A DNA stretch of 28,373 nt, taken from VBDM01 sp035651815. Its GTDB lineage: Bacteria; Pseudomonadota; Gammaproteobacteria; Burkholderiales; SG8-39. Every line of letters starts with the position of its first letter. The first letter of the stretch is position 1. The stretch covers positions 1 through 28,373 of the forward strand of contig DASRFB010000078.1 in the NCBI GenBank assembly GCA_035651815.1, given 5' to 3'. Shown here piece by piece: positions 7,317 through 14,989 of the stretch. The position numbers and the translations under genes were made by a program. Below the pieces are notes generated by a model. The model saw only the letters and a list, made by a program, of their open reading frames with translations. It did not search any database and had not been told where the DNA came from.

Positions 7317-8360
7317 ATGCTGGTTCTAGGTATCGAAACCTCCTGCGACGAGACGGGCGTCGCGGTGTATAGCGCGCAGCGCGGGCTGCTCGCGCATGCG
7401 CTGCACTCGCAAGTCGCGCTGCACGACGCCTATGGCGGGGTCGTTCCCGAGCTCGCATCGCGCGATCACGTCCGGCGCCTGCTGCCGCTCGTGCGCAAGG
7501 TGACGCTCGAGGCCGGCGTGGCGCTCGGCGAGCTCGACGCGGTCGGGTATACCCAGGGCCCGGGCCTGGCGGGCGCGCTGCTCGTGGGCGCCTCGGCCGC
7601 GTGCGCGCTCGCGCGCGGGCTCGGCGTCCCGGCGGTGCCGGTCCATCACCTGGAGGCGCACCTGCTCTCGCCGCTGCTCGCGCCCGAGGCGCCCGAGCTG
7701 CCGTTCCTCGCGCTGCTCGTGTCGGGCGGCCACACGCAGCTCATGCGCGTCGAGGCCATCGGACGCTACGAGCTGCTCGGCGAGACCCGCGACGACGCCG
7801 CCGGCGAGGCCTTCGACAAGACGGCCAAGCTGCTCGGGCTGCCGTACCCGGGAGGACCGGCGCTCGCGGCGCTCGCGGCGCGCGGGCGGCCGGGGCGGGT
7901 GCGCTTTCCCCGGCCGATGCTCGAGCGGCCCGAGCTCGATTTCAGCTTCAGCGGACTGAAGACGGCCGTCGTCCTCGCCTGCGCGGAGCGCGCGCTCGAC
8001 GGGCGGCTGCCGGACGCGGCGCGCGCCGACATCGCGGCGGAGTTCCAGGAAGCCGTGGTCGACGTGCTCGTCGGCAAATGCGTCGCGGCGATCGAGCGCT
8101 CGGGCTTCGAGCGCCTGGTCGTGGCGGGCGGCGTCGGTGCGAACACGCGACTGCGCGAGCGGCTGAGCGCCGAGAGCGCGCGCTCGGGCTTTCGCGTCTT
8201 CTATCCGGCGATCGAGTTCTGCACCGACAACGGCGCGATGATCGCGCTCGCCGCGGCGCTGCGCCTGCAGGCCGGGCTGGTCCCGGCCTCGCCGGGCTAC
8301 GGCTTCACAGTGCGGCCGCGCTGGGAGCTCTCGGAGCCGGGAGACGACGCCGCGTCCTGA
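7317..8360 (+). CDS. tsaD: tRNA N6-adenosine threonylcarbamoyltransferase
   Basis: TsaD, with TsaB and TsaE, transfers threonylcarbamoyl to A37 of ANN-decoding tRNAs. The 347-residue protein starts MLVLGIETSCDETGVAVY, the standard N-terminus. Metal ligands H111 and H115 (VHHLEAH) and D304 (CTDNGAMIA) are present, as are VSGGHTQL, GEAFDKTAKLLGLPYPGG, FSFSGLKTA and VAGGVGANTRLRE. The nearest ribosome-site-like sequence (AAGGA) is 16 nt upstream, too far to be convincing, and promoter-like hexamers predict a start at the ATG itself. In enterobacteria tsaD is divergent from rpsU; here the czcCBA operon lies between. Its 3' end overlaps plsY, on the other strand, by 64 bp. Confidence 0.97.
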   Translation: MLVLGIETSCDETGVAVYSAQRGLLAHALHSQVALHDAYGGVVPELASRDHVRRLLPLVRKVTLEAGVALGELDAVGYTQGPGLAGALLVGASAACALARGLGVPAVPVHHLEAHLLSPLLAPEAPELPFLALLVSGGHTQLMRVEAIGRYELLGETRDDAAGEAFDKTAKLLGLPYPGGPALAALAARGRPGRVRFPRPMLERPELDFSFSGLKTAVVLACAERALDGRLPDAARADIAAEFQEAVVDVLVGKCVAAIERSGFERLVVAGGVGANTRLRERLSAESARSGFRVFYPAIEFCTDNGAMIALAAALRLQAGLVPASPGYGFTVRPRWELSEPGDDAAS

Positions 8361-8998
8361 GCCGAGCCCGCTTCGCGCTTCTCGCCGATCCGCCTCTCGG
8401 TGCCGGCGACGAGCTTCAGGATGTTCGACTTGTGCCGCCAGACGAGCAGCGCCGAGATCAGCACCACCGCCGGCAGCACCGCGATCATCAGGGTCTCCAG
8501 ACGCGGGTGCACGAGCGAGATCAGGTACGCGTAGAACGGCGCGAAGGCGGCCGACACCAGCGCGGCGAGCGACGAGTAGCGGAAGAAGAACGCGATGATG
8601 ATCCAGGTGGCGAGCGTCCCCAGCCCCAGCCACGGATCGATCGCGAGGAGAATGCCGAGCGCCGTCGACACGCCCTTGCCCCCGCGGAAGCCGTGGAACA
8701 CGGGGAACAGGTGTCCGACGAACACGGCGACCGCGCACGCCGCGGCCCAGCGCTGGTCCGCCCCGTACTCGGGCAGCCAGCGCAGCGCGAGCCAGACCGC
8801 GAGCCAGCCCTTGCCGGCGTCGCCCGCGAGCGTGAGCAGCGCCGCGATCTTCTTGCCGGTGCGAAGCACGTTGGTCGCGCCGGGGTTGCCCGAGCCGTAG
8901 GTGTGCGGGTCGGGAAGCCCGAACGTGCGCGAGACGATGACCGCGAAAGAGAGCGAGCCGATGAGGTAGGCGATCACGACGGACGCGCTGGCGATCAT
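8297..8998 (-). CDS. plsY: Acyl-phosphate glycerol-3-phosphate acyltransferase PlsY
   Basis: This inner-membrane enzyme transfers an acyl group from acyl-phosphate to glycerol-3-phosphate, the first step of phospholipid synthesis with PlsX. Family motifs are clear: GSGNPGATNVLR (about 36-46), a GDAGKG segment, and GHLFPVFHGFRGGKGVSTALG (about 95-115). Five or so hydrophobic segments follow from the N-terminal MIASASVVIAYLIGSLSFAVIV. At 233 residues it is about 30 longer than E. coli PlsY. The extra hydrophilic tail (RRIGEKREAGS...) is encoded partly antisense to the last 64 bp of tsaD. It is divergent from folB, 26 bp between starts, and no good Shine-Dalgarno is visible. Confidence 0.95.
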   Translation of the reverse strand: MIASASVVIAYLIGSLSFAVIVSRTFGLPDPHTYGSGNPGATNVLRTGKKIAALLTLAGDAGKGWLAVWLALRWLPEYGADQRWAAACAVAVFVGHLFPVFHGFRGGKGVSTALGILLAIDPWLGLGTLATWIIIAFFFRYSSLAALVSAAFAPFYAYLISLVHPRLETLMIAVLPAVVLISALLVWRHKSNILKLVAGTERRIGEKREAGSAQDAASSPGSESSQRGRTVKP

Positions 8999-9003
8999 CG
9001 TTC

Positions 9004-9009
9004 TAGAAT
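9004..9009 (+). promoter_or_regulatory. TAGAAT -10-like element before folB
   Basis: TAGAAT ends 15 bp before the folB ATG, within an 8-bp palindrome TTCTAGAA (9001-9008). The predicted mRNA leader is about 9 nt with no Shine-Dalgarno (CCTGCAATCCTGCC). No convincing -35 hexamer is visible in the plsY coding sequence upstream. Confidence 0.45.
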
Positions 9010-9024
9010 ACCTGCAATCCTGCC

Positions 9025-9378
9025 ATGGACACCATATTCGTTCGCGAGCTGAAGCTCGAGGCGTGGATCGGCCTGTACCGGCACGAGAAGATCGCGCCGC
9101 AGACGATCGAGCTCGACCTCGAGATCGCGCTGCCCGGCGACGCGGTGTTCGCGAGCGGCCGCGTGCAGGACACGATCGACTACGGCGTCGCGGTCGAGCG
9201 CATCCGCGCGCTACTCGCGGCCGAGCGCTTCGGCCTGGTCGAGAGCCTCGCCGAGCGCATCGCGCGGCTGCTCATCGACGACTTCGGCGCGCCGCGCGTC
9301 AAGGTGAGCATCGCGAAGCTCGGCATCCTGCGCGACGCGAAGCGCGTCGGCGTCACTATCGAACGCGCTCGCGCTTAG
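9025..9378 (+). CDS. folB: Dihydroneopterin aldolase
   Basis: FolB converts 7,8-dihydroneopterin to 6-hydroxymethyl-dihydropterin and glycolaldehyde in folate synthesis, in the cytoplasm. The 117-residue length is normal for this small octameric enzyme. Key residues are visible: E21 in GLYRHEK, the TIDYGVAVERI segment, VESLAERIA with its substrate-binding glutamate, and K98 in the C-terminal KLGILRDAKRVGVTIER, matching the catalytic lysine position of E. coli FolB. The usual KPxA reads KLGI here, a mild variation. It is a single gene between divergent plsY and convergent xerD (21-bp gap). Confidence 0.93.
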   Translation: MDTIFVRELKLEAWIGLYRHEKIAPQTIELDLEIALPGDAVFASGRVQDTIDYGVAVERIRALLAAERFGLVESLAERIARLLIDDFGAPRVKVSIAKLGILRDAKRVGVTIERARA

Positions 9379-9399
9379 TCGAGAGATCCCGCCGCTAGA

Positions 9400-10320
9400 T
9401 CACGCCCGGGGATGGTGCTTCGCGTGCAGCGCCTTCAGGCGCTCGCGCGCGACGTGCGTGTAGATCTGGGTGGTGGAGATGTCGGCGTGACCGAGCAGCA
9501 GCTGCACCACGCGCAGGTCGGCGCCGTGGTTCAGGAGGTGGGTCGCGAAGGCGTGGCGCAGCGTGTGCGGCGAGAGCGACTTGCCGGGGATCGCTCGCGC
9601 CGCGCGCTTCTTGAGCAGGTGCCAGAACGCCTGTCGCGTCATGGGAGCGCCGCGCCCGGTGACGAACACGAAATCGCTCGAACGCCGCTTGAGCAGCTCG
9701 GGACGGCCCTCGGCGACCCAGCGCGCGAGCCAGGCGAGCGCCTCCTCGCCGAGCGGGACCAGCCGCTCCTTCGCGCCCTTGCCGAAGACGCGCACCACGC
9801 CCTGGTCGGTGCTGACCTCGGAGAGCTTCAGCCGCACCAGCTCCGACACGCGCAGGCCGCTCGCGTACAGCACTTCCAGCATCGCGCGGTCGCGCAGCCC
9901 GAGGGGCTGCCCGGCGTCGGGCTCGCGCAGCAGCGTCTCGACGTCGGCCTCGGACAGCGTCTTCGGGAAGCGCTGCGGCTTCTTCGGGGCGGCGAGCTTC
10001 AGCGTCGGGTCGGCGCGGATGCGGCCGTCGCGCGCGAGAAACTGGTAGAAGCGCTTGAGGCTCGAGTGCAGCCTCGCCTGCGTGCTCGACTTGAAGCCCT
10101 TGCGGCCGTCGCCCGGGCGCTCGGCGTAGCGCTGCGCGAAATAGCGGCCGAGGTCGGCTTCGGTCAGCGCGATGAGCGCCGGCCCACGGCGCTTCACGAG
10201 CCACTCGCAGAGGAGCCGCAGGTCGCGCCGGTACGCCTCGAGCGTGTTGCGCGCGAGGCCGTCCTGCAGCCATACCGCGTCGCAGAACTCGTCGATGAGG
10301 GCGGCGTCCTCGGCGCGCAT
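9400..10320 (-). CDS. xerD: Tyrosine recombinase XerD
   Basis: XerC and XerD resolve chromosome dimers at dif, with FtsK, at the septum. The 306-residue protein has an N-terminal core-binding domain (IDEFCDAVWLQDGLARNTLEAYRRDL) and a complete catalytic set: R157 (ASGLRVSEL), K181 (GKGAKERLVPL), H252 and R255 (SPHTLRHAFATHLL), H278 (LLGHADIS) and the nucleophile Y287 (STTQIYTHV). Spacings equal those of E. coli XerD (148/172/244/247/270/279). XerD rather than XerC is inferred from overall resemblance and from the ogt neighbour. The start MRAEDAALIDEF follows ogt by 14 bp without a clear Shine-Dalgarno, suggesting co-transcription. Confidence 0.92.
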   Translation of the reverse strand: MRAEDAALIDEFCDAVWLQDGLARNTLEAYRRDLRLLCEWLVKRRGPALIALTEADLGRYFAQRYAERPGDGRKGFKSSTQARLHSSLKRFYQFLARDGRIRADPTLKLAAPKKPQRFPKTLSEADVETLLREPDAGQPLGLRDRAMLEVLYASGLRVSELVRLKLSEVSTDQGVVRVFGKGAKERLVPLGEEALAWLARWVAEGRPELLKRRSSDFVFVTGRGAPMTRQAFWHLLKKRAARAIPGKSLSPHTLRHAFATHLLNHGADLRVVQLLLGHADISTTQIYTHVARERLKALHAKHHPRA

Positions 10321-10334
10321 GTCGGTCGCGCGTG

Positions 10335-10814
10335 TCAGATCGGCGCCCCCTCGTGCGCGAGCAGCCAGCGCTTCACCGACAGCTCGAAGCGCGCGCCGCT
10401 GTGCGCGAACCCGCCCAGGCCGTCCGCCGCCACGACGCGGTGGCACGGGACGACCAGCGGGAAGGGATTGTCGCCGCACGCCTGGCCGACCGCGCGCGGC
10501 GCGGAGCGGACGCTGCGCGCGAGCTCGCCGTAGCTGCGCGTCTCGCCCGCGGGAATCGCCGAGATGCCTCGCCAGACCCGGCGGCGGAACTCGCTCCCGG
10601 TCCGGGCGAGCGGCAGGTTCCAGCGGAAGCAGGGATCGTCGAGGTAGCGCTCGAGCTGGCGGCAGGCGCGCTCGGCGAGCGCGTTCCGCGGGGCGAGCGT
10701 CCCGGCCGAGCGCGGCAGGTACGCGATCTCGGCGATCGCCTCGTCCGCGGTGCGCACGCCGACCACGCCGAAGGGCGTCGCCATGCGCGCCTGGAAATCG
10801 TCGTGATCGCTCAC
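10335..10814 (-). CDS. ogt: Methylated-DNA--protein-cysteine methyltransferase
   Basis: This suicide repair protein removes methyl groups from O6-methylguanine (and O4-methylthymine) onto its own cysteine. The C-terminal domain is intact: RRVWRGISAIPAGETRSYGELA (wing and helix-turn-helix region), then RAVGQACGDNPFPLVVPCHR with the acceptor C124. About 159 residues result from the GTG at 10814; an ATG at 10784 would give 149. The GTG is preferred because it keeps an N-terminal strand and because TAGAAT lies 7 bp upstream, placing the transcript start almost on the GTG. It follows the TRAP permease by 17 bp and precedes xerD by 14 bp. ogt or ada-type genes cannot be told apart by eye beyond the single-domain layout. 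Confidence 0.9.
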   Translation of the reverse strand: MSDHDDFQARMATPFGVVGVRTADEAIAEIAYLPRSAGTLAPRNALAERACRQLERYLDDPCFRWNLPLARTGSEFRRRVWRGISAIPAGETRSYGELARSVRSAPRAVGQACGDNPFPLVVPCHRVVAADGLGGFAHSGARFELSVKRWLLAHEGAPI

Positions 10815-10821
10815 GCGAGCG

Positions 10822-10827
10822 ATTCTA
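10822..10827 (-). promoter_or_regulatory. TAGAAT -10-like element before ogt
   Basis: On the minus strand TAGAAT is followed by 7 nt (CGCTCGC) and then the GTG start of ogt, so initiation would occur at or 1 nt before the start codon. It lies in the 17-bp gap after the TRAP permease stop. It could uncouple ogt-xerD from the transporter genes. Confidence 0.45.
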
Positions 10828-10831
10828 CGCT

Positions 10832-12865
10832 TCAGGCGCTCGCCGGCCGCGCCTCGCGTCTCATGAGCTGCGCGGCGATGGCGACCAGGATGAGCACGGC
10901 GCCGACCATGTCCGCGATCCAGCCGGGATACACGAGCGCGAGCCCGGCCGCGATGAGCAGCCCGCGCTCGGGCAGGTTGGCGCGCTTGAGCAGCCACCCC
11001 TGGAAGCCGCACGCGAGCGCGGCGATCCCGATCGCGGCCGTCACCGTGACCTCGGCGACCGAGCCCCAGTTCGCGTGCGCGAGGTTCTTGATCGAGCCGG
11101 TGAGGAGCAGCCCCTGGCCTGCCGGGTCGAGCACGAACATGAACGGCACCAGGAACGCCGGCATCGTGTACTTCCACGCCTGCATCGTGGTCTTGTACGG
11201 ATCGCCGCCGGTAAGCGCGGCGGCGGCGAAGGGCGAGAGCGCCGTCGGCGGCGACACCTCCGAGAGCACCGCGTAGTAGAAGATGAACATGTGCGCGGCG
11301 AAGTCCGGCACGCCGAGCGCGATCAGGGCGGGTGCCGCGATCACCGCGCAGATGATGTACGACGCCGTAACGGGCACGGCGAGACCGACGACCCAGACGA
11401 TGAGCGAGGTGTAGATCGCGGTGAGGAGCAGCGAGTTGCCGGCGTAGGCGAGGATGATGGAGCTGAATTTCAGGCCGAGGCCCGTGAGGGTCACGACGCC
11501 GACGATGATGCCGGCGCCGGCGCAGGTGGTCGCCACGTTCAGCATCCCCATCGAGCCGCCCTGGAGCGCCTTGACCAGGCCCGAGCTCCACACGCCGCGC
11601 ACGACCGGTTTTCGGCCGCGCAGCACGTCGTAGGGGATGAGGGACGTGTCGGCGCGCAGCAGGCTGGTGGCCGCCGTCACGATCGTCGCCCAGAAGACAG
11701 AGAGCACCGGCGAGTAGCCCCAGAGCATGAACGCGATGATCGAGACGAGCGCGAGGAAGTGGTACCAGTACTTGCGCGTGAGGCTCCACGCCGATTCGAC
11801 CCGCTGGAACACCACGTCCTTCATGCCGAAGCGCCGCACGTCCAGCTCCACCATCACGAACAGCGCGAGGTAGTAGAGCAGCGTCGGGATGCACGCCATC
11901 AGCAGCACGTCGAGGTACGAGATCTTGAGGAACTCGGCGATGAGGAAGGCCGCCGCGCCGAGCACCGGCGGCGAGATGATCGCGCCGAGGCCGCCCGCGG
12001 CGAGCAGGCCGCCCGCCGCGTCCTTGCTGTAGCCGACCTTGGCGAGCATCGGGTAGGCGACCGAACCGAGCGTCACGGTCGTCGCGACGCCCGAGCCCGA
12101 CGGCCCACCGAGGAGGAACGACGCGAGCACCACCGTTCGGCCGGCGCCGGTCGGCTTTCCCCCCATCGCGGCGAAAGAGAAGTCGATGTAGAACTTCCCC
12201 GCGCCCGAGTGCTGCAGGAACGCGCCCCAGATCGTGAACAGGATGATGAGCGAGGACGACACGTCGATCGCCGAGCCGAAGATGCCCTCGAGCGTCATGT
12301 AGAGATGACCGACCAGCCGCGGGATCTCGTACTGGGGGTGGGTCCACGGCGGCGGCAGATACTGGCCGAGGAGCGCGTACGCGAGGAAGCCCATCGTGAT
12401 CGCCGGCATGATCCAGCTGCTGGTGCGCCGCATGCCCTCGAGCACGAGGACCACGAGCGCCACGCCGAAGACGATGTCCCAGGCTTCGGGCGACGTGTTG
12501 CGGTCCATGAAGTCGTCGCCGCCCTGGATCATGTAGAAGACGGTGATCACGGGCAGGACCGCGAGGATCCAGTCCCACCACATGACGCGGTTGCGGTAGC
12601 GCGACGCGACCGGGAACACGAGGTACACGAGGAACAGCACGAACGCGACGTGCACCGGCCGCAGCGTCTGCGTCGGCACGATCTCGTACGCGGCGTAGAG
12701 ATGGAACACCGACATCGCCACGGCCACCGCCGTGACGAACACCGCCATCGCGCCCCGGAAGCGGTTGGTCGCGCCTTCCTCGGCCTCGATGAACTCCTCG
12801 GCCTTCTTCAGGGATTCTTCGCTGATGACCGGCTCGACGACGGCCGGCTTCGATGGTTCGCTCAC
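10832..12865 (-). CDS. TRAP transporter permease, fused DctQ-DctM (TAXI type)
   Basis: A 677-residue inner-membrane protein joining the small (DctQ-like, about 40-180) and large (DctM-like, from about 190) TRAP permease subunits, the usual form for TAXI-TRAP systems, which use the ion gradient to import organic acids. The DctM signature GGPSGSGVATTVTLGSVAYPMLAKVGYSKDAAGG...AIISPPVLGAAAFLIAEFL (about 265-325) is clear, as is SEVSPPTALSPFAAAALTGGDPYKT near the C-terminus. About 16 or more hydrophobic segments are visible. The start is a GTG (12865) with GAGGAGG 5 nt before it. It follows its binding protein by 107 bp containing a hairpin. The substrate cannot be told from sequence. Confidence 0.92.
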   Translation of the reverse strand: MSEPSKPAVVEPVISEESLKKAEEFIEAEEGATNRFRGAMAVFVTAVAVAMSVFHLYAAYEIVPTQTLRPVHVAFVLFLVYLVFPVASRYRNRVMWWDWILAVLPVITVFYMIQGGDDFMDRNTSPEAWDIVFGVALVVLVLEGMRRTSSWIMPAITMGFLAYALLGQYLPPPWTHPQYEIPRLVGHLYMTLEGIFGSAIDVSSSLIILFTIWGAFLQHSGAGKFYIDFSFAAMGGKPTGAGRTVVLASFLLGGPSGSGVATTVTLGSVAYPMLAKVGYSKDAAGGLLAAGGLGAIISPPVLGAAAFLIAEFLKISYLDVLLMACIPTLLYYLALFVMVELDVRRFGMKDVVFQRVESAWSLTRKYWYHFLALVSIIAFMLWGYSPVLSVFWATIVTAATSLLRADTSLIPYDVLRGRKPVVRGVWSSGLVKALQGGSMGMLNVATTCAGAGIIVGVVTLTGLGLKFSSIILAYAGNSLLLTAIYTSLIVWVVGLAVPVTASYIICAVIAAPALIALGVPDFAAHMFIFYYAVLSEVSPPTALSPFAAAALTGGDPYKTTMQAWKYTMPAFLVPFMFVLDPAGQGLLLTGSIKNLAHANWGSVAEVTVTAAIGIAALACGFQGWLLKRANLPERGLLIAAGLALVYPGWIADMVGAVLILVAIAAQLMRREARPASA

Positions 12866-12939
12866 CCCGCCCTCCTCGGAGCGGATGCTAGCACAGCGCC
12901 CACCGCATCCCTAGCGCGCGGGTCGTTCCTCACCATCGG

Positions 12940-12957
12940 CCCGCCCTTCGGGGCGGG
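12940..12957 (-). repeat. GC-rich hairpin between TAXI binding protein and TRAP permease
   Basis: A 7-bp CCCGCCC/GGGCGGG stem closes TTCG on the plus strand (CGAA on the transcribed minus strand). It sits 15 bp after the binding-protein stop and 74 bp before the permease start. Position and stability fit a 3' mRNA stabiliser that would favour the binding protein over the permease, as known for other binding-protein-dependent transporters. No U-tract. Confidence 0.5.
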
Positions 12958-12972
12958 GCAGTGCTGCGATGC

Positions 12973-13926
12973 CTACTTGACCTTGATGCCCTTCTCGGCG
13001 AAGTACTTGAGCGCGCCGGGATGGAACGGGATCGGCGTCGCCGACTGCTTCTGGTTCTCGAGCTTGAAGTTCTCCGCTTCCTTGTGCACGCGCACCAGGT
13101 CTTCCTTCTTCTCGAAGATGGTCTTGACGATGTTGTACGCCTCCTGGTCGGGCATGTTCGCGTGCGCGACCAGGATGTTCATGACCGTGGCCTGCTTGTT
13201 GTCGGCGTCCATGCCGCGGTACGTGCTCTTCGGGATGGTGTCCTCGACGTAGAGGTTGCCGTACTTCTTGTTCATCTTCGGCACGACGTAGGCGTGGTCG
13301 ATCATCTTGATCTTCACGCCCGGCGTGTTGGCGAGGTCGGTGACCGCCGCGGTCGGGAGGCCCCCGACCCAGAAGAAGGCGTCGATCTTGTGGTCCTTGA
13401 TCGCGTTCACCGATTCGGCGACGCCGAGGCGCTCGCGCTTCATGTCGCGGTCCTTGTCCAGGCCCGCGGCCTCGATGATGCGGAACGCCATCACCTCGGT
13501 CGCGCTCCCGGGCGAGCCGGTCGACACGCGCTTGCCCTTGAGGTCGGTCAGCTTCTCGATGCCCATCCCCTCGACCGTGACGACGTGCATGCGGTTCGGG
13601 TAGAGCACGGCGAGCGTGCGCACGGGCACCTTGTTGCCCTTGAACTTGTCCTCGCCGCGGTAGGCGTCCTGCGCCGCGTCCGCCATCGAGAACGCGACGT
13701 AGGGCTTGCCGCTCCCGACCAGCTTGAGGTTGTCGACCGAGCCGCCGGTCACCTCGGCGGTCGCCTGCATCCCGGGGACGTATTTCGAGAGCGCCGCGGC
13801 GAGACCGCCGCCGAGCGGGTAGTAGACGCCGCCCGTGCCGCCGGTGGCGATGGAAACGTTCTGCGCAAAGGCGCTTGCGGCGAAAACGGCGGCCAGCCCC
13901 GCCGCGAGGCGCATGAAGAGCTTCAT
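12973..13926 (-). CDS. TAXI-family TRAP transporter substrate-binding protein
   Basis: A periplasmic binding protein of 317 residues with a signal peptide (MKLFMRLAAGLAAVFAASAFAQ). The mature start NVSIATGGTGGVYYPLGGGLAAALSKYVPG is the hallmark of the TAXI family. Other family segments are VTGGSVDNLKLVGSGK, DLKGKRVSTGSPGSATEVMAFRIIEAAGLD, and DAFFWVGGLPTAAVTDLA. It delivers an unknown ligand, often an organic acid or amino acid, to the fused permease downstream. Two adjacent ATGs exist (13929 and 13926); AGGAGG lies 4 nt before the second, which is therefore chosen. A TAGAAT element and a leader hairpin precede it. Confidence 0.92.
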   Translation of the reverse strand: MKLFMRLAAGLAAVFAASAFAQNVSIATGGTGGVYYPLGGGLAAALSKYVPGMQATAEVTGGSVDNLKLVGSGKPYVAFSMADAAQDAYRGEDKFKGNKVPVRTLAVLYPNRMHVVTVEGMGIEKLTDLKGKRVSTGSPGSATEVMAFRIIEAAGLDKDRDMKRERLGVAESVNAIKDHKIDAFFWVGGLPTAAVTDLANTPGVKIKMIDHAYVVPKMNKKYGNLYVEDTIPKSTYRGMDADNKQATVMNILVAHANMPDQEAYNIVKTIFEKKEDLVRVHKEAENFKLENQKQSATPIPFHPGALKYFAEKGIKVK

Positions 13927-13951
13927 CATTCCTCCTTCGATCGTGAGAAGA

Positions 13952-14002
13952 CGGGGCCCACTCCTGCCCCGGACGCCGCTCTGACGGCGGCAATCCATTC
14001 TA
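13952..14002 (-). promoter_or_regulatory. Promoter and leader of the TAXI-TRAP genes: TAGAAT -10 plus leader hairpin
   Basis: On the minus strand GGCTAGAATGG holds TAGAAT at 13997-14002, predicted start near 13990. The roughly 64-nt leader contains a hairpin (CGGGGC at 13966-13971 with GCCCCG at 13952-13957, 8-nt loop) followed by TCTTCTC and then the Shine-Dalgarno. The hairpin may end read-through from the upstream binding-protein gene or act within the leader. The -35 is not recognisable. Confidence 0.45.
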
Positions 14003-14013
14003 GCCTCAACGCG

Positions 14014-14976
14014 TCATTCGGGCTTGATCCCCGCGGCCTTGACGATCGGCCACCACTTCGCGATCTCCGCCTTCTGCAGCTCGCCGAGAGCTTCCGGCGT
14101 CTGCTGCTCGCGCGGCGGGATCTCCTGCCCGAGCTCGCCCAGCCGCTGGCGTACCGTCGGGTCGGCGAGCGACGCGGCGACCGCGGCGTTGAGCTTGTCG
14201 ACGATGTCCCGCGGCGTGCCGCGGGGCGCCCAGATCCCGTACCACACCGACATGTACAGGCCGGGCAGACCGACCTCGTCGACCGTCGGAATCCGGGGCG
14301 CGGCGGCGAGCCGCGCCTTCGCGGTCACGGCGAACGCCCGGATCTTGCCGCCGCGCACCTGGGGCAGCGAGTTCGAGGCCTGGTCGACCATGAACTGGAT
14401 GTGCCCGGCGACGAGATCCTGCATCGCCGGCCCCGTGCCGCGGTAGGGGATGTACTGGAAATCGGTGTGCGTCGCGCCCTGGAAATAGACGCCGCCCATG
14501 TGGCTCCCCGAGCCCACGCCCGCCGTTCCGAGCGACCCCTTGCCCGGGTTCGCCTTCAGCCAGGCGATCAGCGCCCCGAGATCGGACACCGGCAGCGACG
14601 GTCCGGCGACGACCAGCATCGGGTTGGCGCAGATGATCGCGATCGGAGCGAAATCCCGGAGCAGATCGTACTGCAGCGGATAGATCGCGCCGTTGATGAC
14701 GTGCGTGCTCCAGTGACCGATCGAGATGGTGTAGCCGTCGGGCGCCGCGTGCGCGACGCGGCCGACGCCGATCGTGCCCGCCGCGCCGGTGACCGCCTCG
14801 ACGACCACGGGCTGTCCGAGCGCTTTCGACATGGGCACGGCCAGCAGGCGCGCGATCGTGTCCACCGGCCCGCCCGCGGCGAACGGTCCGATCATCGTCA
14901 CCGGGCGCGCGGGATAGGTCTGCGCCGAGGCGACCGATGCGGCCGCCATCAGGACCAGGATCGCAACGATACGCAT
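14014..14976 (-). CDS. Bug/TctC-family tripartite tricarboxylate transporter binding protein
   Basis: A periplasmic binding protein of 320 residues with signal peptide (MRIVAILVLMAAASVASA-QTYP). The family features are YPARPVTMIGPFAAGGPVDTIARLLA, VVVEAVTGAAGTIGVGRVAHAAPDGYT, IPYRGTGPAMQDLVAGHIQFMVD and the C-terminal GIWAPRGTPRDIVDKLNAAV. Such proteins are vastly expanded in betaproteobacteria and mostly lack dedicated TctAB membrane partners; none is present here. The ATG at 14976 has GAGGAG 5 nt before it; a TTG one codon earlier is less likely. It lies 13 bp after the cytochrome c gene, so probably in the dehydrogenase-cytochrome operon. A ligand related to the dehydrogenase substrate or product is a plausible inference. 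Confidence 0.92.
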   Translation of the reverse strand: MRIVAILVLMAAASVASAQTYPARPVTMIGPFAAGGPVDTIARLLAVPMSKALGQPVVVEAVTGAAGTIGVGRVAHAAPDGYTISIGHWSTHVINGAIYPLQYDLLRDFAPIAIICANPMLVVAGPSLPVSDLGALIAWLKANPGKGSLGTAGVGSGSHMGGVYFQGATHTDFQYIPYRGTGPAMQDLVAGHIQFMVDQASNSLPQVRGGKIRAFAVTAKARLAAAPRIPTVDEVGLPGLYMSVWYGIWAPRGTPRDIVDKLNAAVAASLADPTVRQRLGELGQEIPPREQQTPEALGELQKAEIAKWWPIVKAAGIKPE

Positions 14977-14989
14977 CAATGCTCCTCTC

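Noticed and set aside
8999..9008. Minus-strand TAGAAC in TTCTAGAA as a plsY promoter
   Set aside because: Transcription would begin inside plsY, downstream of its ATG. The palindrome is better explained by the plus-strand folB element.
9400..10320. The tyrosine recombinase as a phage or island integrase
   Set aside because: Length, motif spacing and the ogt neighbour fit the housekeeping XerD; there is no attachment site or mobile gene nearby.
10172..13252. A 1026-codon open frame on the plus strand, antisense to the TRAP permease, ogt and the start of xerD
   Set aside because: Shadow of well-supported minus-strand genes, with Arg/Glu/His-rich nonsense composition and no recognisable domain.
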